The position numbers were made by a program, and so were the translations under genes. A DNA stretch of 64,000 bases from assembly GCF_963583255.1 (NCBI RefSeq), contig NC_084813.1, positions 19,225,799 to 19,289,798 of the forward strand. The letters run 5' to 3'. A model generated the notes under the pieces. That model searched no databases. It worked only from the letters and a program-made list of their open reading frames with translations, and had not been told where the DNA came from. This DNA comes from Pyrus communis (lineage: Eukaryota; Streptophyta; Magnoliopsida; Rosales; Rosaceae). Shown here in pieces: positions 25,311 to 37,115 of this stretch. Positions within the stretch are counted from its first letter, which is position 1; each line of letters begins with the position of its first letter.

Positions 25311-25687
25311 TTTGATACTTTGCTAGAATTTCCTTCCATTTGCGCATAAATTTACAACTTTTTTAACATTTCTCATTAACATAAACAAGAGCAAAAGTGT
25401 GATAACCCGTCCCTATTATCGCTTGTATTAAAGATAAATATGTAAATGAGGGAGGCATTCTTATCGGCTTTATGACTATAAGTTCCTGTATTTGGTTAAT
25501 CCCTAGTTGTATACGACAGTAGGCACGGAATCATTTTTGTTGTGCCACATTCTCAGGAGATGTACTCAAACTGGGATTTTGAAGCATTTTCAAGGACATG
25601 CGATGATAAGTGAACGAAATGGGATCTTCCCTTTCAATCAACAAACAGAACCGTACAGGATTACAAGAACCAGGATTGGAGACCTAA
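25311..25687. other. 3' flank of ADA2a
   Basis: Lies downstream of the ADA2a stop codon and will include its 3' UTR. No other feature seen. Confidence 0.4.
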
Positions 25688-28600
25688 CTATGCTTGAGCC
25701 ATTCCCTTTTGCACAAGCATGTCGTAAACCCTATCGACTTTGCTCGGTTCAACCTTAAACAGGCTACGGGCATCCGCTTGCTTTTTAACATTGCCGTTTA
25801 CAATCTCTATGGAGATGGTCTGCAGCATGTTGAGATAATGTGAAGGTAGGATTCTGATCTCACTGCAAAGTCTTCGTTCCTGCATGTATTACGCCACATT
25901 GACAATCATAAAACATAATTTGGCGCATAAAAGAAAAAAAAAATCACGTTGAGATTGGCGTTCTTACGGCTTCGGAGAGTAAATCAGCCCCGGCTAGCCC
26001 AGTGACATCCCAATAATCCAAGGAGCTTGAAATAGCTTGCGTAGTTAAATATGAGTCCTTGCTGAAGGGATGCAGAACTGTGGATCCCTTGAAAGATCCC
26101 CGAGGGCTGATCTGCAAGCCTTTACCAGCCTGTGAGCTTTCCTTAATCCTTAGGGCACTTTCTTCAGCTTCCTTCTTCCTCTTCTCTTCAAGGTATCTAC
26201 TGGCGTCAGAAGCTGTCCTACAGCCAGCAGTTCGAGCTTCCTGCATAGTTAGTGCAAAAAAAATTTGAGAAGACACTATGCAACATGGTCGTTTTTTATT
26301 ATACAGTCCTAGAGAACTAACAAAATGAGTTTGTCTGGTGATGGGAAGTTAAAGGTAACTGAGTTTGAGTGGGTTTAATATGGGGTAATTTGAACTAGTC
26401 ACATTAACCGTGGGAAGCCACGGTACTTTTAATTCAAATCATGTAAAAGAACGTAACAAACATAATGTAGTCATGTTCCCGTTATTTACTCAACGAGAGC
26501 AACCCACAGTATAGAGAGGGAAATAAGGTAATAGAAATACAAGTCAAGTGTGAGGCATGCATCAGACCTGAAGATCCTGTATTCTTTTGACAATCTGTTG
26601 TTCCTCAATGATATTCTTAAGCAATTCCTTGTGATCTTCACTTGAGTGGAACCGCATGAAAACTTTGAAGCGCTTGTATATTTCTCTTTCTTCAGGTGCG
26701 AGGCCCTTCTCAAAAGGGTCGGGATAAAGCAGATTTCTTTCAAGTATGGAATTCTTCCTACGTTTCCTCTCATCAAGCCTGCCAAATTCCCACACTTAAT
26801 TGAGTATAACAATGGGAAAAAAAGGGAAAAAAGGGGAAAATCAGACAGCAAGGCTAACTTGTTACGTGATGAGATACAGTATCACTTGTATGAGATAATG
26901 TGTTGCAATAATTATGACAGAAATAGAATTCTGTATAAATTTTCTGAACGTAACGAAAATAATCACTTCATCTTGTTAAAACTTCAGATTGTTCCCTTCC
27001 TTAAAATTGCTTTGAACTTGAAAATAGACCTATCAGCCTTAATCTATCAAAGTTGCCATATAAATACCTTTTTGCGTAGACATGCAGAACTCGTAGTTTC
27101 AATTCACGGTCAGCATTAGTGTCAGTATCCTTGAATTCCATATCGGCCAGAATCTGCTCAGCATCGTTATCATATTCAGTTTCAAATTCTTCCCTCTTGA
27201 AATTATAGCCACTGAATTCTGTAATAGGTCCCTCTTCCCCTAAACTCCTCAGTTTTTTTTCTCCAACGCTCCGGTCAACCTGTGTTTCTGTTAATAATAC
27301 ATAAAACTGAGCTTTAAACCAAATACATGACACATCCATAATATATGAATATGTATCAACTATAACATGAATATTTGAGTGACAAGAACTATTCTGTGGG
27401 GGAAAAAACTTCTGGGCAATAAAGTTTCGTGGATATACATAACTAATGCTTCTTACAATTAAGAAAAAAGTCAGTTAGTGAAATTCTAAAGACATTTAAA
27501 AGTAGATATGCGTATGATGCAGTACATGTACAATAATTGTGATACAGGAAGTAACCATAAAACCATACCTTCCACTTTACTGACTTTAGTCTCGTCCTTA
27601 ATCTGCTTTTTGTTGGATGCCTTCTTTACAGCACCTGGGACCAACCCTTTGGCAACATCTGATGCAAAACAGAAAATCAGACACTTCCAGGCATGCTTAA
27701 CTGGTGGTAACCACACATGACAAAAATGAGATTGATAAAAACTGCCTCAAATATGTTGGCTGGTGTACCAGCAGTTGAGTTGGATGACGATTGGGAAACT
27801 GGATTCTTTTTTGATTCTTCACATCTGATCAAGAAAATTAAGAAACAAATTAAAAAGAAGATATGGAACAAGTGTTTGAACCTAAAGTGGGAACTAAATA
27901 TAATAAAAATACCATACTTGACTTCTGCAGAAAAGGGAGACACTTCTTTCAGTGTAATCTCCACAAGCATGGGAACTTCTGCAGAGAAAAAGGAAACAGA
28001 TGAGCCAGACATTCTAATTAATCCAAAGGATTGTCATCTATGACAAACAAATAACACATAGCATTGGAAAACAATTCGTGTATCCTTTGGATACAAATTG
28101 CATAATAGAAGATCACCATTCACCATATTCAGCAAGCATGCATCACTTAAACCACTGAATGGTTCCATATTAACCAATTGAAGCATCTTAAATCATGAAT
28201 CACACACCAAAACACAGCTGCTTTCAGGCATCAGCTAATAAGAAATCATCGCAAACTAACCTTTCTTGATTTCATCAGACCCCTTAGCCAAAGCAAGAAG
28301 CTCCTCTCTGCTCTTTCCCATAACATGAGACATGTCCTAAGGGATATCATGAAGACTATTAGTAATAATTTCTGCGTTTTATAAATTTATATGTGTATAT
28401 ATCACATGTGTGGGGACATGCATTAATTAGAACACTGGTCTTACTGGGAGAGGAAAGAACGGAGAGTTCATATAAATAGCTTTATAATGGTCAATACATT
28501 GTTGTCTGGTTTTTGTTCCAACATGTTCAGAAACTTCGGTCCAATTCCCAAATCCATACATTTCAATACCCTAAACAGCATGATCAAAGAACAAGTGATA

Positions 28601-29635
28601 CACGACACAAATTTATTAGTTTCACCCGGAAAATAAAAGATACAGGTTTATCATAAGAATTGAAAAAAGAAAAATCAGTATATTCAATACCTCGAGCAGT
28701 AGCATCTCTTCATCCACATTCCAGTCTGGACAGATAAGTGGAAAAGCCAAATTGTCCTGTTTAAAAACCAAAAAGTCAGCAAATATTATATGCATGCTTG
28801 ATTAATACTCCATGTCATATTGAAAGCATCTCCTATTAATGAAACGAAAGGACAAGCTCGAAAAATACTCTATATACAAATAAAAACAATTGCTCATAGA
28901 TGTTTACATACAGATTTGAGGTGAATCTAAATGGGGCTGTTGCTTGCATTCTATGATTCTGAGGAAAACATTCTTATTTGTAGGCAGTATAAGTATATAG
29001 AGAATCAATTCGGGTCAGAAAACTGATTCAATCTTTTCCCATTTAATGCATTTTACACGAAGGTCATCCCAGTCTCGCCTTTTTTACATTTCCGAATTCT
29101 AAAATTCGCTCTAGCCATACTCAAAGCTTAAAAATTCAAAATTTCTTCAAGCAATTTCAACTAGTCTAATGTACCAGAAAGAAATCAACTTTGAAAATGT
29201 AAAGGGGACTGACCATAACCCTGTAAGGGTGGTTGCATTTGTGAGGTGTAAGCTCAGCTCCAACAGAGAAGCACTCAATGCAAAGGTCAAAATCTGGACA
29301 AACCACGCACTTTATCCGAATTTTCCCAGAAATATCCTTGTTGCAGTAATTGCAATGGTAGAAAGCTCCTTTCGGTTCGCTGATTTCTTGGGCCACAGAT
29401 TTCTGAGCTGTGCCGCTGTTTTCCGCCGCCTCCGCCCCCGAAGCCGTTCTCTTTCTTTTGCCCCTACTGAAAAATTACACAAAAAGTAAACAATTTCTGT
29501 TAGACGAAATTGGGAATTTAAATTGCTTAATCGCCTGATAAAGCTTGAAAATTTGCAGCGAATTGGTAAAAATTGCACTGACCTCTGATTGTGGTTGTCG
29601 ACAGCCGCCTGCGAAACCGGGCGGGACCGACCCAT
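25688..29635 (-). CDS. ADA2A: Transcriptional adaptor ADA2a
   Basis: Twelve exons on the minus strand: 29635-29583, 29466-29214, 28756-28691, 28570-28445, 28336-28261, 27978-27918, 27824-27769, 27658-27569, 27287-27068, 26778-26568, 26240-25968, 25879-25688. All have GT-AG borders and phases agree, giving 558 residues (Arabidopsis ADA2a is about 548). The start gives MGRSR, the family's usual beginning; an in-frame ATG 39 bp upstream is rejected. In order: a ZZ zinc finger ([26 protein letters not shown]), a SANT domain in exons 3-5 ([30 protein letters not shown]), the ADA2 central block ([34 protein letters not shown]) and a C-terminal SWIRM domain ([22 protein letters not shown]). ADA2a bridges GCN5 histone acetyltransferase to activators in the nucleus. 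[17 protein letters not shown] and DYWDV favour ADA2a over ADA2b. Exons 6-8 (the variable linker) are the least certain borders. Confidence 0.94.
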
Positions 29636-30383
29636 TGGATCAGTTAAATTTTCCGGGAGACGAACCGAATACAAAACCCTAGAAAATGAAAAACCCTAAT
29701 TTTTCACAGGTGGAAGATTTGGGAATTTTCGGTTCGGTTCGAGTTTCATGGCCTTCACCGACGATGGGCGCGCGCCATGTCATCGTATACTAATCTGACG
29801 GTTGTGAAAGATATACGCAGAGCATATAGAGTCCGTTGGATTTCGTGTAGAACACGTGTCGATTATATAGAGCGTCTCCCTGGGGAAAATTTACCAGTGA
29901 AACCTCGTCGTTTTTAGAGGAAGCTGTTCCCGCTAAAAGAAAAAAAAAAAAAAAAAAAAAAAAAAGGCGGTCAGTAAGTCGCTTGCAGGTGCGAAATTCG
30001 CCGATACCCTAATTTCAGATTTTGGAATCCCTAAACCCCAAGCCCTACAGCCTTTCCTCTGCATTTTCTCTCAGCCGCAGCAACGCCGCCGCCACCACCG
30101 CCACCGCCGTCTGTCACTGATTAGGGCTTCGTCAGCATTGTCTCTGCTCGGTAATTATTCCTCTTTGCTTGTTAGTATTCGTTGAAAAGTTGACAATTTT
30201 TCATTCGAAGTTGCTGCCTTTACTTAGACCTAGTTGTTGACGTTGATTGAGAAAACTGTAGATTTTCTCTTTTGACATACGAGACTCAGGATTGGTGCCC
30301 TTTTTTAATTATTTATAGACGTGATATATTGCTGCAGTAATTAGTTTTTTTTCTTGATATTTATGAAGTTAATTATATCAGAA
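29636..30383. promoter_or_regulatory. Divergent promoter region of ADA2a and RRP42
   Basis: The two start codons face away from each other with 748 bp between them. Two telo-box motifs (AAACCCTA) lie at 29674-29681 and 29691-29698, in the ADA2a leader. Further CCCTAA-like motifs lie on the RRP42 side near 30007 and 30030. Telo boxes are common in plant promoters of ribosome-biogenesis and housekeeping genes. A run of about 27 A occupies 29939-29965. RRP42 appears to have a 5' UTR intron at 30151-30381 (CTCG|GTAATT...ATATCAG), ending two bases before its ATG. Confidence 0.7.
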
Positions 30384-32233
30384 ATGGTGGGACTATCCAT
30401 AGGAGAAAAGCATTTTATACAGGGCGGCATCGCTCAGGACATTCGTTCTGATGGTCGAAAAAGATTGACGCCTCGGCCCATCAATGTCAAAACTGGAGTC
30501 ATTTCCCAGGTTAATATCTGTCATATTTTTCACTAAAACTAGTGCATTTTTTTTGTGCAACATGAAATTTTACTTATTTAGTTATAATTGCCGTTCTTTG
30601 TGGCCGTTGCGCAGGCAAATGGTTCGGCAAGGGTCAGGATGGGGGCTACGGATGTCATTGCTAGTGTGAAGGTATCGTTATGGTGTTGATCTTAGGCTCA
30701 TACTTTTACATGCTGTTGTTTGTAATATCATATTTGCTGGTAATTTTGACCGAGTGCAGGCTGAACTTGGAAGGCCTACTGCACTGCAACCTGACAAAGG
30801 AAAGGTCTTTATAAATGTCGATTGCAGTCCAACTGCAGCACCAATGTTTGAGGTTAATGCTTTGATCATCTGTTTTCTTCTAATGTTTTACTCTGTGAAT
30901 TAAGGTTTCCTAGACATCTTGGTTTCTTCATGAGCCTGTAGACTGTGTACTACTTTGTTTTTATTTTGAATTCACGCTCTGATAAAATACGAAGGCACTA
31001 TCTCTCAGTTTACGTTCATTGATCATTCGGCAATCTGAAGTACTCCGTTTGGTGTATGAATTACTGGTCCATTCAAGAGGATGAACGTCTGTTTTGCCTA
31101 TGTAGGACCAAATGCGTTTATACTCATTGTCAAGCTGTTGTTTTTAAACATGTCTGCAGGGTAGAGGAGGTGAGGAGCTGTCAGCAGAACTCTCGGTGGC
31201 TCTTCGACATTGCCTCTTGGGTGGTAAAAGTGGATCTGGTCTGTGTTCTCTTTTGGCAATAGTTTCTCAGTGGAACGTATTTGAATCCAACTGCAGAGTT
31301 AAAATATAGGTGCCTTTGTTTGTCTCAGGTGCTGGAATTGAAGTCTCCTCTCTGGTAGTTGTGGAAGGAAAGATCTGTTGGGATCTTTACGTTGACGGCC
31401 TTGTTGTCAGTTCAGATGGGAATCTTCTAGATGCCCTAGGTGCTGCTATAAAGGTACTTGAGAATTCTTTACACATTACTTACATAATCATTGAGCATAA
31501 ATAAATTAGTAAATATGATTCTATCCCAATATTTCCTAGTTCAAGCTTAGTGCTCTTGCAAGCCAGTCTTTACAACAATTCGTATCTTGTAATGGCAGCA
31601 GGTATATTTTGACAACTGAGTCACTAAAGTGTTTGCACATCAAAATTTAGTGGCTAGCAAAAGAATTAAGAGTTACATTAGTGCACTTAATTGTTGTTTC
31701 TGTTTCCAAATAAAGTGAAGAAAAAAAAAAAATGAAAGAAAACAAAACTGATGTTCCCAAAGGCTGCTTTGAGCAATACAGGCATCCCAAGAGTAAATGT
31801 TGCAGCTGGTGCATCAGGGGATGAGCAACCGGAGGTTGATGTAAGCGACGAGGAGTTTCTGCAATTTGACACATCTAAGGTTCCTGTCATAGTTACATTA
31901 ACAAAGGTGACAAAATTTAACCATCTCTTCTGTCCTTTGGCAAATTGTAAATGTTTTTTGCCCTGTACTGAATCATGTGCATATATTTTTCAGGTAGGTA
32001 AGCACTACATTGTGGATGCCACTTCAGAAGAGGAATCACAAATGAGCTCGGCTGTTTCAATTTCTGTCAATAGGCAAGGGCACATCTGCGGGTTGACCAA
32101 ACGGGGTGGTGCAGGCCTAGATCCAAGCATCATTCTCGACATGGTATCTGTGGCAAAAACAGTTAGTGAGCAGCTGATAAACACGTTGGATTCTCAGATA
32201 GCTGCTGCTGAAGCTGGTGAAGATGAATCGTAA
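30384..32233 (+). CDS. RRP42: Exosome core subunit RRP42 (RNase PH family)
   Basis: Seven coding exons: 30384-30509, 30615-30671, 30760-30852, 31160-31238, 31329-31453, 31763-31906, 31994-32233. All borders are GT-AG with consistent phases, giving 287 residues, the family's normal length. The protein starts MVGLSIGEKHFIQGG and carries the RNase PH signatures IRSDGRKRL, GSARVRMG.TDVIASVKAE, a DCSPTA block, GRGGEELSAEL, CWDLYVDGLV(VSSDGN), DALG.A, and the second-domain VTLTKVGKHYIVDAT..EE. The exosome ring trims and degrades nuclear and cytoplasmic RNA, including rRNA precursors. Plant RRP42 is a structural ring member paired with other RNase PH subunits. Exon 6 uses a weak acceptor (CCCAAAG) with little pyrimidine tract. 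It is transcribed divergently from ADA2a and convergently with the PPR gene. Confidence 0.95.
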
Positions 32234-32984
32234 CATAGTTAGAATCTCTGATATATCTAAGTAGGTGGTTCGAGCAGGTCCTCGCTATATGAAATTTGTA
32301 ATTCCAATACTTACACAGAGCTGATGAAAACATTTGATTTGTTGTACGCACATTTGGCACCTTACGCTGTTAAAGAGTTGAGAGTTGTTGCTTTGAGAGC
32401 TTTTGCATTCTGGGTCTCGATTGGATGATACCACATATTTTCATAGATAAAGCATACTGGGCATATGCAAATGTTCGACTTGCAGTTACACGATCGTTGT
32501 GCCACCTGAAGCAGAAACTCGAGAATCGGAAGAGTTTGGCCCAGATTTTCGAGGCAACAGCACAAGAATGAATGATTTTGGAACACCACAAGAAGGAATG
32601 ATCTGAACTTAATTGCCTTTCCTTATTTCCTTTTGTAGCAGGACGTAACGAATGAGATTGGAAGTGATGGAACTCATGTAACTTTCCAACGTTAGTATTG
32701 TATCTCAATTCTCAAGTGCGGTTTAAAAACCCGAATGATATTTGGCGACTCGAAAAAACTCCAGGGGAAGAACTATTGCTGGGACACAGTCATGTACGGT
32801 TGCTCAAACAATCACACTTTGGACAAGAGTTTACGACTGATGGAAGGAAGAAGAGCGAAGAACAGAGAGTAGTTTAAAAATTAACATGTTTAATCGAAAA
32901 CACTGCTGAACCTTTTCTTTCAAAGGTACAAACAGTATACAAATCTACATGTATCGAAAAGCAAAAATGTTCAGTTCTAACCCT
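32234..32984. other. Convergent 3' flanks of RRP42 and the PPR gene
   Basis: Should contain both 3' UTRs. No additional coding feature is supported. Confidence 0.4.
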
Positions 32985-34574
32985 CTAATCCAGAGTAGAT
33001 AATTTCTTCGCCATATCAAAACCTTGAGGCATGAGTCGTCTAGCTTCCAACTTACCGCATACTGACTTTACCAATTCTTCTTTCCCACATCGGTGAAGTC
33101 CTAGACATAAATCAGATAAGATACCTGAATCAAGGGCAATAGATCTCTCTAACATTTCTTCCAAGACTTGGACTGCTCCCTCAAAATCTCTGTTACCGCA
33201 GAAGCTTGATATAAGCGTCTTCAAAGTTTGTTCATCAGGATGATGACCACTTCTTATCATGCTTTGGCATAACTGAAAGGCACGATCAGCATTCTTTCGG
33301 ACACACTGTCCTACAATAAGGGCAGAAAAGGTTGAGGCATTCGGGACAAAGTGCTTTGCATCAAGTTCTTTAACCAGATATGCAGCTTTCTTTGTTTTAC
33401 CCTCCTTGCAGAGTCCCAATATCAGTGCATTATAAGTCAGTATATCAGCATTTACTCGGTTCTTTGACATCTCCTCGAAAAGCCTAGTGCCCATCTCACT
33501 ATTACCTGCCTGGCTGTACCCGTTTATCAAACTATTGTAAGTTACTGTATTAGGAGCCACATTCGCGGCCTTCATCTCGCTAAAAACTCTATTTGCTTCT
33601 TGTAGTTTTCCTGCCTTGCAAAACCCATCAATAAGTGTGTTAAAAGTTACCACAGTAGGGTGCAATCCATTCTTTGCCATCAAGTTTTTGAACTTCAAAG
33701 CCGAACTCATAAGACCCTTATCACAGTGTCCCGCAATCAGTGTATTATACGACACCACACTAGGACTACACCCCATGCTCTCCATCTCCTCGAGCACCTC
33801 AACAGCGCTCTCTAATTTTCCCGATTTACAGTAAGCAGCCATAACCATATTAAGAGTATAAACATTGGGCGAAATCCTACAACGCCGCATTTCTCTATAG
33901 AATGCCAAAGCAACGTCCGCTCTATGCAAACCTAGCAGTGAGCTCAAATACGCATTGCAAGACTCAACCGTTGGGAAAAAACCATACTCCTTCATCTGGC
34001 AGAACATGTTTGTGGCATTCCTAAACTTCTTCAAATGCGCGAAAGTCTTGAACAGCGAATCAAAGACACGAGGAGAGGAGTCACACAACCGATACGAATA
34101 CAGAATCACCTCAAACAACTTGGAAGGCAAATCAATTGAGCCCGAAACAAGAATCTTCTTCGAAATGTACTCCGCGGATTTGAACTTCCGGTACTTGGTG
34201 AGAATGTGGAGAATCATGGAATGTGTTTCGAGGGTATGTGCATTCGGGTTTCGAGCAGCAACCCAATTGAAAAACTCAAGGGAAAGAACATAATCCTTCT
34301 GAATTTTCAGCAATATATGTTTAACTCTAAAAGCGGTTAGACCGGTCGATAAGGGATTAAGCTTAGCCCAATCCGAGTGAATCAGATGGCTGCTTACAAC
34401 ATTGACAAAATCGAGGTCCTGCCCTTTGGGTTCAGGAATCGTTCTGTGGGGTATAGGGATCGGATTCCGATTCCTTTTCCCAAAACTCCCAGAAATTGTG
34501 GGGTTTGTAAAGGTGGGTTCTTTTGGAATCGAATTGGGCAAACCCGAAAACTGACGAATTTGGAATTTGTACAT
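32985..34574 (-). CDS. P-class pentatricopeptide repeat protein, probably mitochondrial
   Basis: Intronless frame of 529 residues starting MYKFQIRQFSG. The first 40 residues are rich in Ser, Arg and Pro and poor in acidic residues, which fits an organelle presequence. Ten consecutive 35-residue P-type PPR motifs run from about residue 169 to 518. Examples are VVSYNTLIAGHCDKG, VVTFNTLIDGFCKAGK, TVTYNSLINGYSQAGN and ILTYNALILGLCKEGK. There is no E, DYW or SMR extension; the protein ends 11 residues after the last repeat. P-class PPR proteins bind organelle RNA sequence-specifically and act in transcript stabilisation, processing or splicing. The N-terminal part (a DLDFVNVVSSHLI block, then FRVKHILLK) recalls Arabidopsis At4g26680, a likely orthologue, but I cannot confirm this. 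The frame is intact. Confidence 0.9.
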   Translation of the reverse strand: MYKFQIRQFSGLPNSIPKEPTFTNPTISGSFGKRNRNPIPIPHRTIPEPKGQDLDFVNVVSSHLIHSDWAKLNPLSTGLTAFRVKHILLKIQKDYVLSLEFFNWVAARNPNAHTLETHSMILHILTKYRKFKSAEYISKKILVSGSIDLPSKLFEVILYSYRLCDSSPRVFDSLFKTFAHLKKFRNATNMFCQMKEYGFFPTVESCNAYLSSLLGLHRADVALAFYREMRRCRISPNVYTLNMVMAAYCKSGKLESAVEVLEEMESMGCSPSVVSYNTLIAGHCDKGLMSSALKFKNLMAKNGLHPTVVTFNTLIDGFCKAGKLQEANRVFSEMKAANVAPNTVTYNSLINGYSQAGNSEMGTRLFEEMSKNRVNADILTYNALILGLCKEGKTKKAAYLVKELDAKHFVPNASTFSALIVGQCVRKNADRAFQLCQSMIRSGHHPDEQTLKTLISSFCGNRDFEGAVQVLEEMLERSIALDSGILSDLCLGLHRCGKEELVKSVCGKLEARRLMPQGFDMAKKLSTLD

Positions 34575-35953
34575 CGAATTGAGTTTTCTGGAGCTTGAGT
34601 TCTTGGATCGATTAGAGAGTTCAAATCAACTTCTGGCCTACTAACCTTGATGGAGGGGCAGAGGATGAAGAAAGTGGCGGGCAATGAGCTCTAGCTATCT
34701 GATTCACTGAGGCACTCGACAATTACAATCGTCGAGCAACAAGCGAGCACGGTTGTGCATTGATTCCCATGTCGAGCAGAAGCTACAGGAAGAAGGAACA
34801 GAAAACTGGTGTTTTGAGATTTGATTAATTTTGCCGGAGTAATGAATAATTTCGGGTTGCTTTGAAGTTTTTTTCCTTTAAAAAAAAAAAAAAAATTAGT
34901 AACAAGCTACGGTTACCTATTCATTTCGAAAGTTGGAAAGATTCACGGAAGTATTTCAGCATTTTCTTGGCTATAAGTTTGGTTTCCACACCAGCAGCAG
35001 GTTTCGAACTCGAGACCTTTAGTTTTTAGTTTTAAGGAAGTCTCATAATCGGGGTCGGTTTAGAGATTTTTGAGATCTGGGGCGACGCCAAAAAATATGC
35101 CCTCACTTTATATAAAAAAAATTATTTGTTTTCACACGTAAAACATCGATAAAATTATATTTTAAAAAAATTTCAAACTCAATAATTTAAAAACACGGAA
35201 TAACTAATTTATTTTGTATTGAAAAAAGGAAACCAAAAAACCTAGGGCTTATAAGTAGATAGATTATGAGTTTTAAAGTGTTTTTTTTGTATAAATTGTG
35301 ATGTATCAATATAAGACTGAAAAAATAATAATAATGTTTTCGAGTCTTTAAAGATATGTATAAGTAATGAATGAACACTAAATTAAACATTTTGATGACA
35401 AGTAATATTATTTGCAAATTTGGTCTAAAAATTTAGTCTACACGAGACTTGAATTGGAACATATGTTTAAAAATAGCAACTCACATAGCTACTAACTAGT
35501 AAATAAATTAACAATCAAACAAAAATTTGTAAAAATTGAAGAAAAATAAACATGCACATAGCATTTCGAACTTAGGACCTTTCGTTAATTTTAAATAACA
35601 AAAACCATCGCTTCTAATTAAACTTCTTGATCATTTAGCCAAATTTTATAAATTTATACTATTATGAAAAGAAATTTGTAAAAATTGGAATGTAAATAAG
35701 CACACATGGTGTTTTGAACCTAAAACATCCTCATTAATTTTAAACAACAAAATCACCGGTTCTAGTTAATTTACTTTGTTACACATATGACAGTCAATAT
35801 CAGCAATGCAGTTCATCCAATCATAAACCTAATCCGAGTCCTTGAGGTAAACTACATATTTTAAAACAATCATGAAAATATTAATTAATGGATTTTCAAT
35901 CTAAATTAAGACGCGTTTTTTACCAACCAATCAATAGTTGGTATTTGTAGTTG
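34575..35953. other. PPR 5' flank then AT-rich intergenic sequence
   Basis: Up to about 34860 should be the PPR leader and promoter. Beyond that I see only AT-rich sequence. Two similar phrases, near 35560-35620 ('tttcgaacttaggac') and 35700-35760 ('ttttgaacctaaaac'), suggest an old internal duplication. Confidence 0.35.
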
Positions 35954-36557
35954 GGGAAATTTTATTTAAACTCATGCAACTTTTTTCTACACTTAGCTTA
36001 CTATCTACACCCATATTATTTTTAGCTAAACTATCAATATCATTTTAAACCCAAATTTACTATCTAAATTACCCTCACAAACCCAATTCAATATGTAAAT
36101 TTATCTTTACACCCATTTTCTAAAGATGAAAATCAAAATCAAAGCATATATTTTCTTCTTTGACGTTCTCTCCTTCCATCAAGTCTGTCGTATTTCCTTT
36201 CAAATTCTTCATGATTTAATAGAAATATAAATCGAAATCAAAAGAACTGGTGAGAATTGAGAAACTTCTTGTTCATTTGTACTAGGTGCCGGCCGTCAAT
36301 TTGTGCAAGAGACCAAACATCTCTTCTCTGTTTGGTACTGAGAGTGCAGTACCATTTGGAGGGGGCGTGTACTCATTGGTTTAAGTTCGCTCATTCTCTT
36401 TCATATTTGGCGTGTTTACTTATAATGTATGGATGCAGAGCTACGTGGCCTTAAATGATTTTGAAGGAGTAAAAAGAGTCTTGGAGGAAATGGAAACACA
36501 AGATGTAGAAAAATGCAGTTGGTCAACATATTTTTGACCTGGCTACCATCTATGTAA

Positions 36558-36900
36558 GACCTGGTTTGGTACTGAGGTGATTCTGAAAAAAGCTGCTATA
36601 AAAAAAAACTAGGAGCTGTTTTTGTGTTTGGTAAACACTCAGCTTCAGCTTTTTTTCACAGTTTTGGGTGAAAAAAAGCCAAAAATAAGAAGCTGCAAAA
36701 CCCAGCTTTGAAAAACTGGCTTTTTTTCACATCTGTTTTACATAAAAGTTTACCAAACACTCTAATACTGCTTTTTTTTTTCAAAAGCACTTTTACAAAA
36801 AAGTTTACCAAACACTCTACTGCTTTATTTCACAGCTGTTTATTCTCACAGCACAACAGAAGCAGTTTTTTTTCAAAGCACAGCAATACCAAACCAGCCC
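36558..36900. mobile_element. 343 bp Tourist-type MITE
   Basis: The termini (GACCTGGTTTGGTACTG at the left, CAGCAATACCAAACCAGCCC at the right) are inverted. The element is flanked by TAA on both sides (36555-36557 and 36901-36903), as expected for PIF/Harbinger-related Tourist MITEs. A 'gtttaccaaacactct' phrase occurs twice inside. Removing the element with one TAA rejoins the PPR codons exactly (Y-V-N-A-E-L). Confidence 0.88.
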
Positions 36901-36943
36901 TAAACGCGGAGCTTTTTGACAAGGCAGAGCAAGCCCTCAAAAA

Positions 36944-37115
36944 GGAGAGATTTTTCAGTGTTCCCGTCACACAAGATGGTACACCACGTGTCTCAATATA
37001 AATAGTGGGTCATATGTGTTGAAATTTTAATAACTTAAAAATTAAAATTTTCCACCACTTGCATAAAAATACGTGGTGTACCATCCGTGTTTCCGTCACA
37101 ACTAAAAATTTCTCC
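36944..37115. mobile_element. 172 bp MITE
   Basis: The inverted ends GGAGAGATTTTT and AAAAATTTCTCC extend inward to an arm reading GATGGTACACCACGT, about 45-50 bp with mismatches. TCAAAAA occurs on both sides (36937-36943 and 37116-37122), with the A-run blurring whether the duplication is 7, 8 or 9 bp. It has no coding capacity. Confidence 0.8.

Noticed and set aside
29636..29674. Upstream in-frame ATG for ADA2a
   Set aside because: ADA2 proteins start MGRSR, which is at 29635; the extra 13 residues have no counterpart.
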